Shown: positions 9,406-17,798 of the stretch, one piece after another
How positions within the stretch are numbered: the first letter of the stretch is position 1
Layout: the number at the start of each line of letters is the position of its first letter
NCBI GenBank assembly: GCA_910584905.1
Contig: CAJUCQ010000049.1
Coordinates: forward strand, 1 to 22,608
Direction of reading: 5' to 3'
DNA length: 22,608 nt
Source of the DNA: an uncultured Muribaculaceae bacterium
GTDB taxonomy: Bacteria > Bacteroidota > Bacteroidia > Bacteroidales > Muribaculaceae
Notes under the pieces: model-generated
The model's database searches: none
Told to the model about the DNA's origin: nothing
The model's input: the letters and a program-made list of their open reading frames with translations, nothing else
Made by a program: the position numbers and the translations under genes

Positions 9406-10305
9406 ATGAAAAAAACAATTTCCGCCATAGTGCTGTCAGTGCTCCTTGCCTCGGGTTGCGGACACTCAGCCCGGCTCACGTCAAAAAAAGGTATTGACGA
9501 AGGACTTGCGCACACTGTCGACTCAATCATTTCATCGCATTCGGGCCGCACTGGAGTGGCTCTTATAGCGCACGACACCATGTTCGTTTCCGGCGACTCG
9601 CTGAAGCTTCCACTCATGAGCATATTCAAGCTCCACATTGCAATGGCTATCCTGAACAAGGGAATATCGCCTGACTCGACAGTCCATATCGCCGCCGAAA
9701 ACATTCGTCCCGACACATACAGCCCGCTACGCGACAGCACCGGTGTGCGCGATATCGAAATAAGCGTCGACAGGCTCATGCGATATTCAGTATGCCGAAG
9801 CGACAACAATGCATGCGACGCGCTCATCGACCTTGCGGGCGGCATCAGCGAAGTCGACGATTATATCCGAAGCCTTGGCATCAGCGACTTCGCACTCAGC
9901 GAGACGGAGCACTCGATGCACACCGACCTTGCCGCCTGCTACAACAACCACTCGTCTGCAACGGCCCTTGCTCGTCTCATGGAATCGCTTTACACAGGCC
10001 GTGCACTCGCCCCTGAAAAAACGGCTTATATGCTGGGCCTGCTTGGTACAAGTTCGACCGGACGCGAGAAAATAGCATCCGGGATACCCTCCCATGCCTT
10101 CCTCGGCCATAAATCAGGGCTCTCTGACCGACTGCCCGACGGCCTGCGCATCGCATCAGGCGATGTTGCCGCCTTTTGCCTCCCCGACAGCACCACGGCA
10201 TACCTCGCAATCATTGTTATGGACTCGGCCGAAAGCGACGAAGTCACGACTCGCCTGTTCACCGAAATAGCATCTGCCGCTTACGGCGCCTGCATACGGC
10301 AATAA
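9406..10305 (+). CDS. Class A beta-lactamase, CfxA/PER-like group, predicted lipoprotein
   Basis: The 299-residue serine beta-lactamase is predicted to hydrolyse beta-lactam rings in the periplasm. Active-site motifs are present in order: SIFK (Ser72, Lys75), SDN (132-134), Glu168 with His172 in TEHSMH, and KSG (236-238) where KTG is usual. The Glu-xxx-His spacing on the omega loop, followed by a YNN segment, resembles the Bacteroidetes-linked CfxA/CepA/PER/VEB group rather than TEM/SHV, which have Asn at the last position. The signal sequence ends in LLASGC, a lipobox-like site with Cys18, so the enzyme is probably membrane-anchored. It lies right behind the valS terminator with no clear TAnnTTTG box, and has its own terminator downstream. 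Substrate range cannot be read from sequence. Confidence 0.88.
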   Translation: MKKTISAIVLSVLLASGCGHSARLTSKKGIDEGLAHTVDSIISSHSGRTGVALIAHDTMFVSGDSLKLPLMSIFKLHIAMAILNKGISPDSTVHIAAENIRPDTYSPLRDSTGVRDIEISVDRLMRYSVCRSDNNACDALIDLAGGISEVDDYIRSLGISDFALSETEHSMHTDLAACYNNHSSATALARLMESLYTGRALAPEKTAYMLGLLGTSSTGREKIASGIPSHAFLGHKSGLSDRLPDGLRIASGDVAAFCLPDSTTAYLAIIVMDSAESDEVTTRLFTEIASAAYGACIRQ

Positions 10306-10332
10306 CGCGTCGATACCGGCACCCGTAAACGC

Positions 10333-10388
10333 CAAGCGCACTCCGCCAAGTCAGCTAAAAGACTTTCGGAGTGCGCTTGATTTTTATT
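10333..10388 (+). terminator. Beta-lactamase gene terminator
   Basis: A perfect 13-bp stem (CAAGCGCACTCCG, 10333-10345, with 10367-10379) has a further inner stem AAGTC/GACTT (10348-10352 with 10361-10365). It is followed by ATTTTTATT. The T-run lies on the plus-strand side, so it mainly ends transcription from the beta-lactamase gene, although the stem also lies just downstream of lepA on the other strand. Confidence 0.85.
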
Positions 10389-10400
10389 GGGCTGAGGGCT

Positions 10401-12188
10401 TCAGTCAAGCTTCAGCACGGCAAGGAATGCCTTCTGAGGCACTTCGACCGAGCCAATCTGCTTCATGCGCTTTTTACCCTTTTTCTGTTTTTCAAGGAGC
10501 TTGCGCTTACGCGATATGTCACCGCCATAACACTTGGCCGTCACATCCTTGCGCACAGCCTTGATTGTCTCACGGGCGATGATTTTAGCACCTATCGCCG
10601 CCTGAATGGCTATGTCGAACTGCTGACGCGGGATAAGTTCCTTGAGCTTTTCACACATGCGGCGGCCGAAGGTCACGGCATTGTCGACGTGAGTCAGCGT
10701 CGAGAGAGCGTCGACGCTTTCGCCGTTGAGAAGAATGTCGAGCCTGATAAGTTTCGATTCGCGGAAATCATGGATATGATAATCAAAGGAGGCATACCCC
10801 TTGGAGATGCTCTTAAGTTTATCATAGAAGTCAATCACGATTTCTCCGAGCGGCATGTCGAACACGAGTTCGATTCGATTGCCCGAAATATAGTCCTGCT
10901 TCACAAGCTCTCCGCGTTTGCCGAGACAAAGGGTCATTATAGGCCCGATATAGTCGGCATTGGTGATGATGCTGGCGCGGATATAAGGCTCTTCGATGTG
11001 GTCGATAAGCGTGGCATCGGGAAGTCCTGACGGATTGTGAACTTCCGTCATATTGCCCTTCTTGTCATATACGCGGTAGCTTACGTTGGGGACCGTAGTG
11101 ATGACGTCCATGTCGAATTCACGGCCGAGGCGCTCCTGAATGATTTCCATATGAAGGAGGCCGAGAAAACCGCAACGGAAACCGAATCCGAGTGCCGCCG
11201 AAGACTCCGGCGTAAAGGTCAGGGATGCGTCATTGAGCTGCAGCTTCTCAAGCGAGGCGCGCAAATTCTCGAAATCTTCCGTCTCGATAGGGTACACACC
11301 GGCAAAGACCATCGGCTTCACTTCCTCGAAGCCGTCGATTGCCTCTTTGCAGGGGGTATTGACGTGGGTGATGGTGTCACCCACCTTTACTTCCTTTGAG
11401 GTCTTGATGCCCGAGATGATATACCCCACATTGCCGGCCGACAACTCCTGCCGGGGCGACATATCAAGCTTGAGGATACCGATTTCATCGGCGTGGTATT
11501 CCTTGCCCGTAGAAACAAATTTTACGAAATCGTTTTTACGGATTGTGCCGTTCACAATCTTGTAATAGGCGATGATGCCGCGGAAGGGATTAAACACGGA
11601 GTCGAAAATCAGCGCCTGCAGCGGAGCGTCGGGGTCGCCGACAGGTGCGGGAATGCGCTCGATGATTGCCTTGAGAATTTCGGGGACGCCGATTCCGGTC
11701 TTTCCGCTGGCGCGGATTATCTCCTCGCGGTCGCAACCGAGGAGGTCGACAATCTGGTCTTCGACTTCTTCGGGCTTTGCCGAATCAAGGTCAACCTTGT
11801 TTATAACGGGGATAATCTCAAGGTCGTTGTCGATGGCCATGTAAAGATTGGATATAGTCTGCGCCTGAATGCCCTGCGATGCATCGACGATGAGGAGCGC
11901 ACCTTCGCAGGCCGCAATCGAGCGCGACACTTCGTAGGAGAAGTCGACGTGTCCGGGGGTGTCGATAAGATTGAGCACGTATTTTTGCCCGTCAAGTTCA
12001 TAATCCATCTGGATGGCATGGCTCTTGATTGTGATGCCGCGCTCACGCTCGAGGTCCATGTCGTCGAGCACCTGAGCCTCCATGTCCTTGCCGGCCACGG
12101 TGTCGGTATATTCAAGCAGACGGTCGGCAAGAGTGCTCTTGCCGTGGTCTATATGTGCGATGATGCAGAAATTGCGGATGTTCTTCAT
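10401..12188 (-). CDS. lepA: Elongation factor 4 (LepA), ribosomal back-translocase GTPase
   Basis: The 595-residue translation GTPase acts on ribosomes. G-domain motifs are AHIDHGKSTLADRL (G1, near residue 11), DTPGHVDF (G3, near 76) and NKVD (G4, near 130). They are followed by EF-G-like domains II, III and V. The LepA-specific C-terminal domain is present (AKCYGGDISRKRKLLEKQKKGKKRMK) and ends in KAFLAVLKLD. The length is typical (about 595-600). The start gives the canonical MKNIRNFCIIAHIDHGK. It has its own -7-like box upstream and is separated from the LRR gene by that gene's terminator, so it is a single-gene unit. Confidence 0.98.
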   Translation of the reverse strand: MKNIRNFCIIAHIDHGKSTLADRLLEYTDTVAGKDMEAQVLDDMDLERERGITIKSHAIQMDYELDGQKYVLNLIDTPGHVDFSYEVSRSIAACEGALLIVDASQGIQAQTISNLYMAIDNDLEIIPVINKVDLDSAKPEEVEDQIVDLLGCDREEIIRASGKTGIGVPEILKAIIERIPAPVGDPDAPLQALIFDSVFNPFRGIIAYYKIVNGTIRKNDFVKFVSTGKEYHADEIGILKLDMSPRQELSAGNVGYIISGIKTSKEVKVGDTITHVNTPCKEAIDGFEEVKPMVFAGVYPIETEDFENLRASLEKLQLNDASLTFTPESSAALGFGFRCGFLGLLHMEIIQERLGREFDMDVITTVPNVSYRVYDKKGNMTEVHNPSGLPDATLIDHIEEPYIRASIITNADYIGPIMTLCLGKRGELVKQDYISGNRIELVFDMPLGEIVIDFYDKLKSISKGYASFDYHIHDFRESKLIRLDILLNGESVDALSTLTHVDNAVTFGRRMCEKLKELIPRQQFDIAIQAAIGAKIIARETIKAVRKDVTAKCYGGDISRKRKLLEKQKKGKKRMKQIGSVEVPQKAFLAVLKLD

Positions 12189-12211
12189 TCGTCGTAGTGT
12201 ATTTCAGACTG

Positions 12212-12219
12212 CAAAAATA
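12212..12219 (-). promoter_or_regulatory. -7 element of the lepA promoter
   Basis: On the minus strand this reads TATTTTTG (plus CAAAAATA), a full match to TAnnTTTG about 23 bases before the lepA start codon. The -33 region is only a partial match. Confidence 0.6.
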
Positions 12220-12307
12220 CTAAATTTTAGGGAATCGAAGGGTCTGAATCGTGAGTTTTTTCATTTAACCGCCCATGAATGCGCAATCTCGACAAACGCC
12301 GACCCCC

Positions 12308-12346
12308 AAAAAGCCGCCCGACCCCTCCGAAAACGGGAGGCCGGGC
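12308..12346 (-). terminator. LRR gene rho-independent terminator
   Basis: On the minus strand GCCCG/CGGGC (plus 12342-12346 with 12316-12320) and CCTCC/GGAGG (12336-12340 with 12324-12328) form a GC-rich hairpin with a short A/C loop. A TTTTT run (plus AAAAA, 12308-12312) follows it. It lies about 30 bases past the LRR gene stop. Confidence 0.75.
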
Positions 12347-12373
12347 GCGCGTATTGCAGGTTGCTGAGAAGAA

Positions 12374-13435
12374 TTACCAATTGTATTCGCCGGCTACCAT
12401 ACGAAGGGCCGGGGTGGCCACATTCTGGAAGTTGACAATGTTGTTGTAGCGGCAGTTGATGTAAACGAGGTTTTGGTCGAAAGACACATCAAGGCTGAGG
12501 AGCTGGTTGTTGTTGCAAAGGAGACGCTGGAGGAAGGTTTGATTCGAGAGATTGAGGTTCTCAAGGTCGTTGTAGGAGCAGTCGACGAAAATCAGCTGCG
12601 GGCACTTTTCGACTGAGAGAGTGGTCAGGTCGTTATAGGAGCAGACCAAGTCGAGGAGGTTCTGACAATCGCGTACGCCGAGTTGCTTCATGTTGTTGTC
12701 GGAGCAGATGAACGTGCTGAGCGAAGGCAGGTCCGAGACGATGAGGTTGGTGATGCTGTTGTCGTCGCAGTTGAGATTCTGGAGAGCGGTCACACCTGAG
12801 AGATTGAGATTCGTGAGCTTGTTGTAGCCGCAATAGAGGGTCTTGAGAGCGGTGCAGTTGCTGATTGTAAGGTCCTCAAGGTGATTGCTCTGGCAGTTAA
12901 GGTATTCGAGCGTCGGCGACGACGAAAGGTCAAGAGCCACGAGATAGTTTGAGGCGACGTTGAGCGTCTTGATGAACGGAACGTTGTCGAGAGTAAACTC
13001 GGTGATGCGGTTGTTGTTCAGCGAGAGCTTTGTCAGGGCGGCGCATCCGTTGAGGTCGACGTCGGTGATGCGGTTGCGCGAGGCATTCAGCTCGGTAAGA
13101 GCACCGTCTTTTTCGACCGTAAGCGATGTGAGAGCATTTCGCGACACGTCAACGCTCTGAAGAGCGGTAAAGCCCGAGAGGTTCAAGGCGCCGGCCAGTT
13201 TCTTGTCGTTCCACTTGATGGCGGTGACGCGTCCGTTGGCCACGGTGACGCCCTCCCACGTGGCGGGGTTCTTCAGGTCGGTAATGTTGAGAGCCTGTGC
13301 GTTGGTGGCAGCCTCCTTGGCGGGCTCATTCAGGAAGGCTTGGAGCTGCTTGAGCTCATTTTTGTTGATGTTCTGAGCCAATACACCCGTCGTCGTGGCG
13401 AGAGCGACAGCGAGAAACAGTGCAATTCTTTTCAT
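12374..13435 (-). CDS. Secreted leucine-rich-repeat protein
   Basis: The 353-residue protein starts with a clear signal peptide (MKRIALFLAVALATTTGVLA, cleavage near residue 20). A short non-repeat region follows, then a gap-free run of twelve 21-residue leucine-rich repeats of form LxxLxCxxNxLxxLxLxxCxx, and a short cap ending EYNW. Eight repeats in a row, counted from the one starting LEYLNC, carry Cys at position 6. The pattern resembles the internalin/BspA-like LRR proteins common in Bacteroidales, which tend to bind proteins or glycans outside the cell. No sortase motif, lipobox or C-terminal sorting domain is visible, so periplasmic or released location is an inference. It is monocistronic, with a terminator behind it and the mutB terminator ahead of it. 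The ligand is unknown. Confidence 0.88.
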   Translation of the reverse strand: MKRIALFLAVALATTTGVLAQNINKNELKQLQAFLNEPAKEAATNAQALNITDLKNPATWEGVTVANGRVTAIKWNDKKLAGALNLSGFTALQSVDVSRNALTSLTVEKDGALTELNASRNRITDVDLNGCAALTKLSLNNNRITEFTLDNVPFIKTLNVASNYLVALDLSSSPTLEYLNCQSNHLEDLTISNCTALKTLYCGYNKLTNLNLSGVTALQNLNCDDNSITNLIVSDLPSLSTFICSDNNMKQLGVRDCQNLLDLVCSYNDLTTLSVEKCPQLIFVDCSYNDLENLNLSNQTFLQRLLCNNNQLLSLDVSFDQNLVYINCRYNNIVNFQNVATPALRMVAGEYNW

Positions 13436-13555
13436 GACAATCTTTTTTTAATGGTGGATGAATGTTATTTTATGTTAGTTGTAATTCGTGTTTCATCTTT
13501 TATAAAAATCTAACACGCAAGCCGCCAAAAAGTTTTTATAGAAAAGAATATTTGC

Positions 13556-13587
13556 AAAAGCGCCCGGCCGAAAATGGCCGGGCGCTT
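13556..13587 (-). terminator. mutA-mutB operon terminator
   Basis: A perfect 12-bp stem, AAGCGCCCGGCC (13558-13569) with GGCCGGGCGCTT (13576-13587), has a six-base loop. On the minus strand it is followed by TTTTGCAAATATT. It lies about 40 bases past the mutB stop. Confidence 0.85.
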
Positions 13588-13628
13588 GATATGACGATTG
13601 AAAAATCGTGCGATTTTCGGTCAGAGAC

Positions 13629-15770
13629 TTACTTGGTCTCTTCGAGGATTTCGAGCATCTTGATAGCCGAGTCGGGGATACGCGTGCCGGGGCCGAAGAT
13701 GGCGCATACGCCGGCCTGATAGAGGAAGTCGTAGTCCTGAGCAGGGATTACGCCGCCTGCAGTGACGAGGATATCTTCACGACCGAGTTTGCGCAGTTCT
13801 TCGATTACCTGCGGGATGAGAGTCTTGTGACCGGCGGCGAGCGACGACACACCGAGGATGTGGACGTCGTTCTCGACTGCCTGACGCGCTGCTTCTGCCG
13901 GAGTCTGGAAAAGCGGACCCATGTCGACGTCGAAGCCGCAGTCCGCATAGCCCGTGGCTACGACCTTGGCTCCGCGGTCGTGACCGTCCTGACCCATTTT
14001 TGCAATCATGATACGGGGCTGACGGCCCTCACGTTTGGCGAATTCGGCACACATTTTCTGTGCTTTTTCGAACTCGGGATCATTCTTCGTTTCGTTGCTG
14101 TACACGCCGGAAATGGTTCTGATTACTGCTTTGTAACGGCCCACGACATCCTCGCAGGCATCGGAGATTTCGCCGAGTGTGGCGCGCAGGCCTGCAGCCT
14201 TGACGGCGAGGTCGAGGAGGTTGCCCTCCTTCGTGCGCACGCATTCGGTGATTGCCGCAAGAGCCTCTTTGACCTTTTCTTCGTCGCGGTGAGCCTTCAC
14301 CTCGTTGAGGCGTTCAATCTGTTCCTTGCGAACCTCAGTGTTGTCGATTTCAAGGATGTCGATCGGATCTTCGTGCTCAAGGCGATACTTGTTGATGCCC
14401 ACGATGGTCTGACGCCCGGAGTCGATGCGTGCCTGCGTGCGAGCCGCGGCCTCTTCGATACGCATCTTGGGGAGTCCGGTCTCGATAGCCTTGGCCATGC
14501 CGCCGAGCTTTTCGATTTCCTGAATATGCTCCCAAGCGCGATGCGCGATTTCGTCAGTAAGAGCCTCGACGTAGTACGAACCGCCCCACGGGTCAATAGC
14601 GCGTGTAACCTGAGTTTCTTCCTGAATATAAATCTGAGTGTTGCGGGCGATGCGCGCGGAGAAATCCGTGGGAAGGGCAATTGCTTCGTCGAGAGCGTTG
14701 GTATGGAGGCTCTGAGTGTGGCCGAGGACGGCGCCCATTGCTTCGATACAAGTGCGACCCACGTTGTTGAAGGGGTCCTGCTCGGTGAGCGACCAGCCGG
14801 AGGTCTGCGAGTGGGTGCGCAGCGCGAGAGATTTGGGATTCTTGGGATTGAACTGCTTGACAATCTTGGCCCAGAGCATGCGAGCGGCACGCATCTTGGC
14901 CACTTCCATGAAGTAGTTCATGCCGATAGCCCAGAAGAAAGAGAGGCGCGGAGCGAAAGCATCGATGTCCATGCCTGCGTTAACGCCGGCGCGGAGGTAT
15001 TCGAGGCCGTCGGCAAGCGTATAAGCCAGCTCGATGTCGCAGGTGGCGCCGGCTTCCTGCATGTGATAGCCGGAAATCGAAATCGAGTTGAACTTGGGCA
15101 TATTTTGCGAGGTGTACTCGAAAATATCGGCGATAATGCGCATCGAGAATTCCGGCGGGTAGATGTAGGTGTTGCGCACCATGAATTCCTTGAGGATGTC
15201 GTTCTGAATCGTACCTGCCATTTCTTCAAGCTTGGCGCCTTGTTCGAGACCGGCGTTGATATAGAAGGCGAGCACGGGGAGAACGGCGCCGTTCATGGTC
15301 ATGGACACGGACATCTTATTGAGCGGAATACCGTCGAAGAGCACCTTCATGTCGTCGAGCGAGCAGATGGACACACCGGCTTTGCCGACGTCGCCCACAA
15401 CGCGCGCATGGTCGGCGTCATAACCGCGGTGCGTGGCAAGGTCGAAGGCCACCGAAAGGCCTTTCTGACCGGATGCAAGGTTGCGGCGGTAGAAGGCGTT
15501 CGACTCGGCGGCGGTGGAGAATCCGGCATACTGACGGATAGTCCACGGACGCAGGGGGTACATGGCGCTGTACGGGCCGCGGAGGAAAGGCGGCATGCCG
15601 GACACATAGTTGAGGTGTTCGAGGCCCTGAAGGTCTTCTTTGGTATATACGGGCTTGACGGGGATAAGCTCGGGGGTCAGCCAGTCATTCTCCGTGGCAG
15701 CTACCGCGGCTGAAGGCTGCGCGCCGAAAGCGTCGGCGGTGATGTCAATTGTCTTGAAATCGGGTTTCAT
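13629..15770 (-). CDS. mutB: Methylmalonyl-CoA mutase, large (catalytic) subunit
   Basis: The 713-residue adenosylcobalamin enzyme interconverts succinyl-CoA and (R)-methylmalonyl-CoA in the cytoplasm, a step toward propionate in Bacteroidales. The N-terminal TIM barrel holds the CoA/substrate region (RPWTIRQYAGFSTAAESNAFYRRN near residue 77, and YHMQEAGAT near 240). The C-terminal Rossmann-like domain has the full B12 base-off motif DGHDRG near residue 605 with SSLAAGH and a GG turn (TAGGVIP) downstream, so this is the cobalamin-binding subunit. Its length equals the usual large subunit. It follows mutA by 18 bases and is co-transcribed. A B12 supply is needed; no B12 gene or epimerase lies in the window. 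Confidence 0.97.
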   Translation of the reverse strand: MKPDFKTIDITADAFGAQPSAAVAATENDWLTPELIPVKPVYTKEDLQGLEHLNYVSGMPPFLRGPYSAMYPLRPWTIRQYAGFSTAAESNAFYRRNLASGQKGLSVAFDLATHRGYDADHARVVGDVGKAGVSICSLDDMKVLFDGIPLNKMSVSMTMNGAVLPVLAFYINAGLEQGAKLEEMAGTIQNDILKEFMVRNTYIYPPEFSMRIIADIFEYTSQNMPKFNSISISGYHMQEAGATCDIELAYTLADGLEYLRAGVNAGMDIDAFAPRLSFFWAIGMNYFMEVAKMRAARMLWAKIVKQFNPKNPKSLALRTHSQTSGWSLTEQDPFNNVGRTCIEAMGAVLGHTQSLHTNALDEAIALPTDFSARIARNTQIYIQEETQVTRAIDPWGGSYYVEALTDEIAHRAWEHIQEIEKLGGMAKAIETGLPKMRIEEAAARTQARIDSGRQTIVGINKYRLEHEDPIDILEIDNTEVRKEQIERLNEVKAHRDEEKVKEALAAITECVRTKEGNLLDLAVKAAGLRATLGEISDACEDVVGRYKAVIRTISGVYSNETKNDPEFEKAQKMCAEFAKREGRQPRIMIAKMGQDGHDRGAKVVATGYADCGFDVDMGPLFQTPAEAARQAVENDVHILGVSSLAAGHKTLIPQVIEELRKLGREDILVTAGGVIPAQDYDFLYQAGVCAIFGPGTRIPDSAIKMLEILEETK

Positions 15771-15788
15771 ATCTGTAACGGGGAATGA

Positions 15789-17630
15789 TTATTTGAGGAG
15801 TTTGGCATTGAATGCGCGAAGAGTATCGAGAACGTTGCAACGGACATGGACGAAGTTGGTGATGCCTTCCTTCTGAAGGTCTTCCATACATGCAGGCGCG
15901 CCTGCTACCACGAATTCAGCACGGCCGTCGAGGAAGCGGAATGCTTCGGGTGCAAGAGTGGCGTATTCGTCGTCGGACGAGCAAAGCACTATTACGTCGG
16001 CATTCTGCGCAAGGGCGGCATTGATGCCGTCTTCAACGGTGTCGAAGCCGAGGTTGTCGACAATCTCATATCCGGCACATCCGAAGAAGTTGGTCGAGAA
16101 CTGAGCGCGGGCGAGGCGCATGGCAAGGTTGCCGATGGTGAGCATGAACACCTTGGGGCGTCGGGCCGAAGCCTCGGTCGCGAGACGAAGGTCCTCGAAG
16201 TCCGTGGCCGCACGCTTGGCAATGAGAGCGTGCTCGCCCTTTTCCTCGCTGCCGCAGCAGCATGAGCAACAGCCGCCGATCTTAATCTTATCGGCCGCCT
16301 TTTCGTTGATATTGGGATACTGGTTGGTGCCGAGGAGCACTTCCTTGCGGCGGGCAACATCCTGATGGCGCTTGATGCAAGAGGCGTTCACGGCGTCCTG
16401 CACGGAGCCGTCGGCCACGCATGCGAAGAAGCCGCCCTTTTCATCGACTTCAAGGAAGAGTTTCCATGCTTCGCGGGCAATGGACACGGTGAGGGTCTCG
16501 ACGTAGTACGAGCCGCCTGCGGGGTCGACTACCTTGTCGAGATGGCTTTCTTCCTTGAGGAGGAACTGCTGGTTACGTGCGATACGCTCGCTGAAAGCGT
16601 CGGGGCGCTGATAAGGGACGTCAAAGGGAGTCACAGTCATCGAATCCACACCGGCGACTGCAGCAGAGAATGCTTCGGTCTGCGAGCGGAGGAGATTGAC
16701 GTGCGCGTCGTAGATTGTCTGATTAAAGCGCGAGGTGGCAGCGTGTGTGTGCATCTTGGCCGACTCCTTATCGCCCTTGTACTGAGCGACAATCTGCGCC
16801 CACATCATGCGGGCGGCACGGAATTTGGCAATTTCCATGAAGAAATTGGAGCTGATGCACATATTGAACTTGATTCGGCGGGCTACTTCGTCGGCGCTGC
16901 GTCCGGCTTCGGTAAGAGCCGTCATCCAAGCCGCACCCCAGCCGAGTGCATAGCCGAGTTCCTGATAAATGAACGCACCGGCATTGCCGAGCATCACGGA
17001 ATCAACAGCCAGACAGCGAAGCCCCTTCACGGGAGCTGCAATATCGAGCATTTCCACCGCCTGAGCCGAAGCGGCCGAGGCATCGAACGACGCCCCCTTG
17101 CGCAGAGCTTTGCGAAGCGGATTGAAGTCGATAGAACCGGTGAAGGTCTCCTCAGCGCCCTGCTCGCGGATGTATGCTACAAGAGCCTTGGCCACTTCCA
17201 TGACCTTGCTCATGCAACAGGTGATATTGATTTCTACAGCCGAAAGGGTTATATCCTTAAGAAGCACGGGGATTTCGGCGGCATCGCCCACCTTGAATCC
17301 GAGCGAGTTGATGCCCTTGTTGAGAACGTCGAGAGCGATTTTGTTCGCTTCCTCGGCACTGTCGGCGATAATCTCCTGACGATGAAGCCACTCGTTGTCA
17401 CGACGCGTGCCGCGCACATAGGGAAACTCACCGGGCAGGCTGTCAGTGGTCTTGAGGTCCGCCGTATCCTCGGCGCGATATACGGGCTGTACGTTAAAGC
17501 CCTCGTTGGTGCGCCATACCAGTTTTTTGTCGAAATCGGCACCCTTGAGGTCCGCTTCAACCTTTGCTCGCCATTCCTCATAGCTGATGCCGGGGAACAT
17601 GTCGAACAACTTTTCTTTCTTTTCTGCCAT
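15789..17630 (-). CDS. mutA: Methylmalonyl-CoA mutase, small subunit
   Basis: The 613-residue non-catalytic partner of MutB forms the heterodimer. It keeps the mutase barrel (for example DPAGGSYYVETL near residue 373) and a C-terminal flavodoxin-like domain. There the B12-binding DxHxxG is replaced by IGNLAMRLAR, as expected for a subunit that does not hold cobalamin. In the linker before that domain, residues 454-459 read CCSCCC inside a GGCCSCCCG stretch (plus-strand 16254-16271), followed by a charged EEKGE segment. I do not know this cluster from MutA proteins. It is the first gene of the operon, with a well-formed promoter upstream. Confidence 0.95.
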   Translation of the reverse strand: MAEKKEKLFDMFPGISYEEWRAKVEADLKGADFDKKLVWRTNEGFNVQPVYRAEDTADLKTTDSLPGEFPYVRGTRRDNEWLHRQEIIADSAEEANKIALDVLNKGINSLGFKVGDAAEIPVLLKDITLSAVEINITCCMSKVMEVAKALVAYIREQGAEETFTGSIDFNPLRKALRKGASFDASAASAQAVEMLDIAAPVKGLRCLAVDSVMLGNAGAFIYQELGYALGWGAAWMTALTEAGRSADEVARRIKFNMCISSNFFMEIAKFRAARMMWAQIVAQYKGDKESAKMHTHAATSRFNQTIYDAHVNLLRSQTEAFSAAVAGVDSMTVTPFDVPYQRPDAFSERIARNQQFLLKEESHLDKVVDPAGGSYYVETLTVSIAREAWKLFLEVDEKGGFFACVADGSVQDAVNASCIKRHQDVARRKEVLLGTNQYPNINEKAADKIKIGGCCSCCCGSEEKGEHALIAKRAATDFEDLRLATEASARRPKVFMLTIGNLAMRLARAQFSTNFFGCAGYEIVDNLGFDTVEDGINAALAQNADVIVLCSSDDEYATLAPEAFRFLDGRAEFVVAGAPACMEDLQKEGITNFVHVRCNVLDTLRAFNAKLLK

Positions 17631-17711
17631 TTTTTCTACTTTTAAGGTAGTGTTTTTATGTTTTTTTGGTATTATTCAATTATAAGGGCGGGAGAGAGGC
17701 TAACCTGAGAG

Positions 17712-17743
17712 CAAAAATAAGCATAATTCTCAAAACGGCCAAA
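17712..17743 (-). promoter_or_regulatory. Bacteroidetes-type promoter for mutA-mutB
   Basis: On the minus strand TTTG (plus CAAA, 17740-17743), a 20-base spacer and TATTTTTG (plus CAAAAATA, 17712-17719) make a complete consensus match. The leader to the mutA ATG is about 75 bases. Confidence 0.78.
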
Positions 17744-17762
17744 TATTTTATTCTTCTTTCAC

Positions 17763-17793
17763 TTTGCATCTGCGCGGAAATTCAGTAACTTTG
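17763..17793 (+). promoter_or_regulatory. Bacteroidetes-type promoter for the TPR gene
   Basis: TTTG (17763-17766), a 19-base spacer and TAACTTTG (17786-17793) give a full match. The predicted transcription start falls within a few bases of the GTG at 17799, so the mRNA may have no leader. It is divergent from the mutA promoter. Confidence 0.75.
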
Positions 17794-17798
17794 CATTC

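Noticed and set aside
12633..13160. CRISPR-like or tandem DNA repeats in the LRR gene
   Set aside because: The 63-base period follows from the 21-residue protein repeats. The DNA units are diverged and there are no identical repeats with unique spacers.
13436..13555. Promoter for the LRR gene (TAGATTTT on the minus strand)
   Set aside because: The last consensus base is missing and no TTTG lies at 19-20 bases, so it is too weak to list.
13608..15713. 701-codon plus-strand open frame opposite mutB
   Set aside because: It is antisense to a clear MutB with all motifs. The translation resembles no family and has no promoter or signal.
16365..17645. 426-codon plus-strand open frame opposite mutA
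   Set aside because: It is antisense to MutA, and the frame's features mirror MutA codons.
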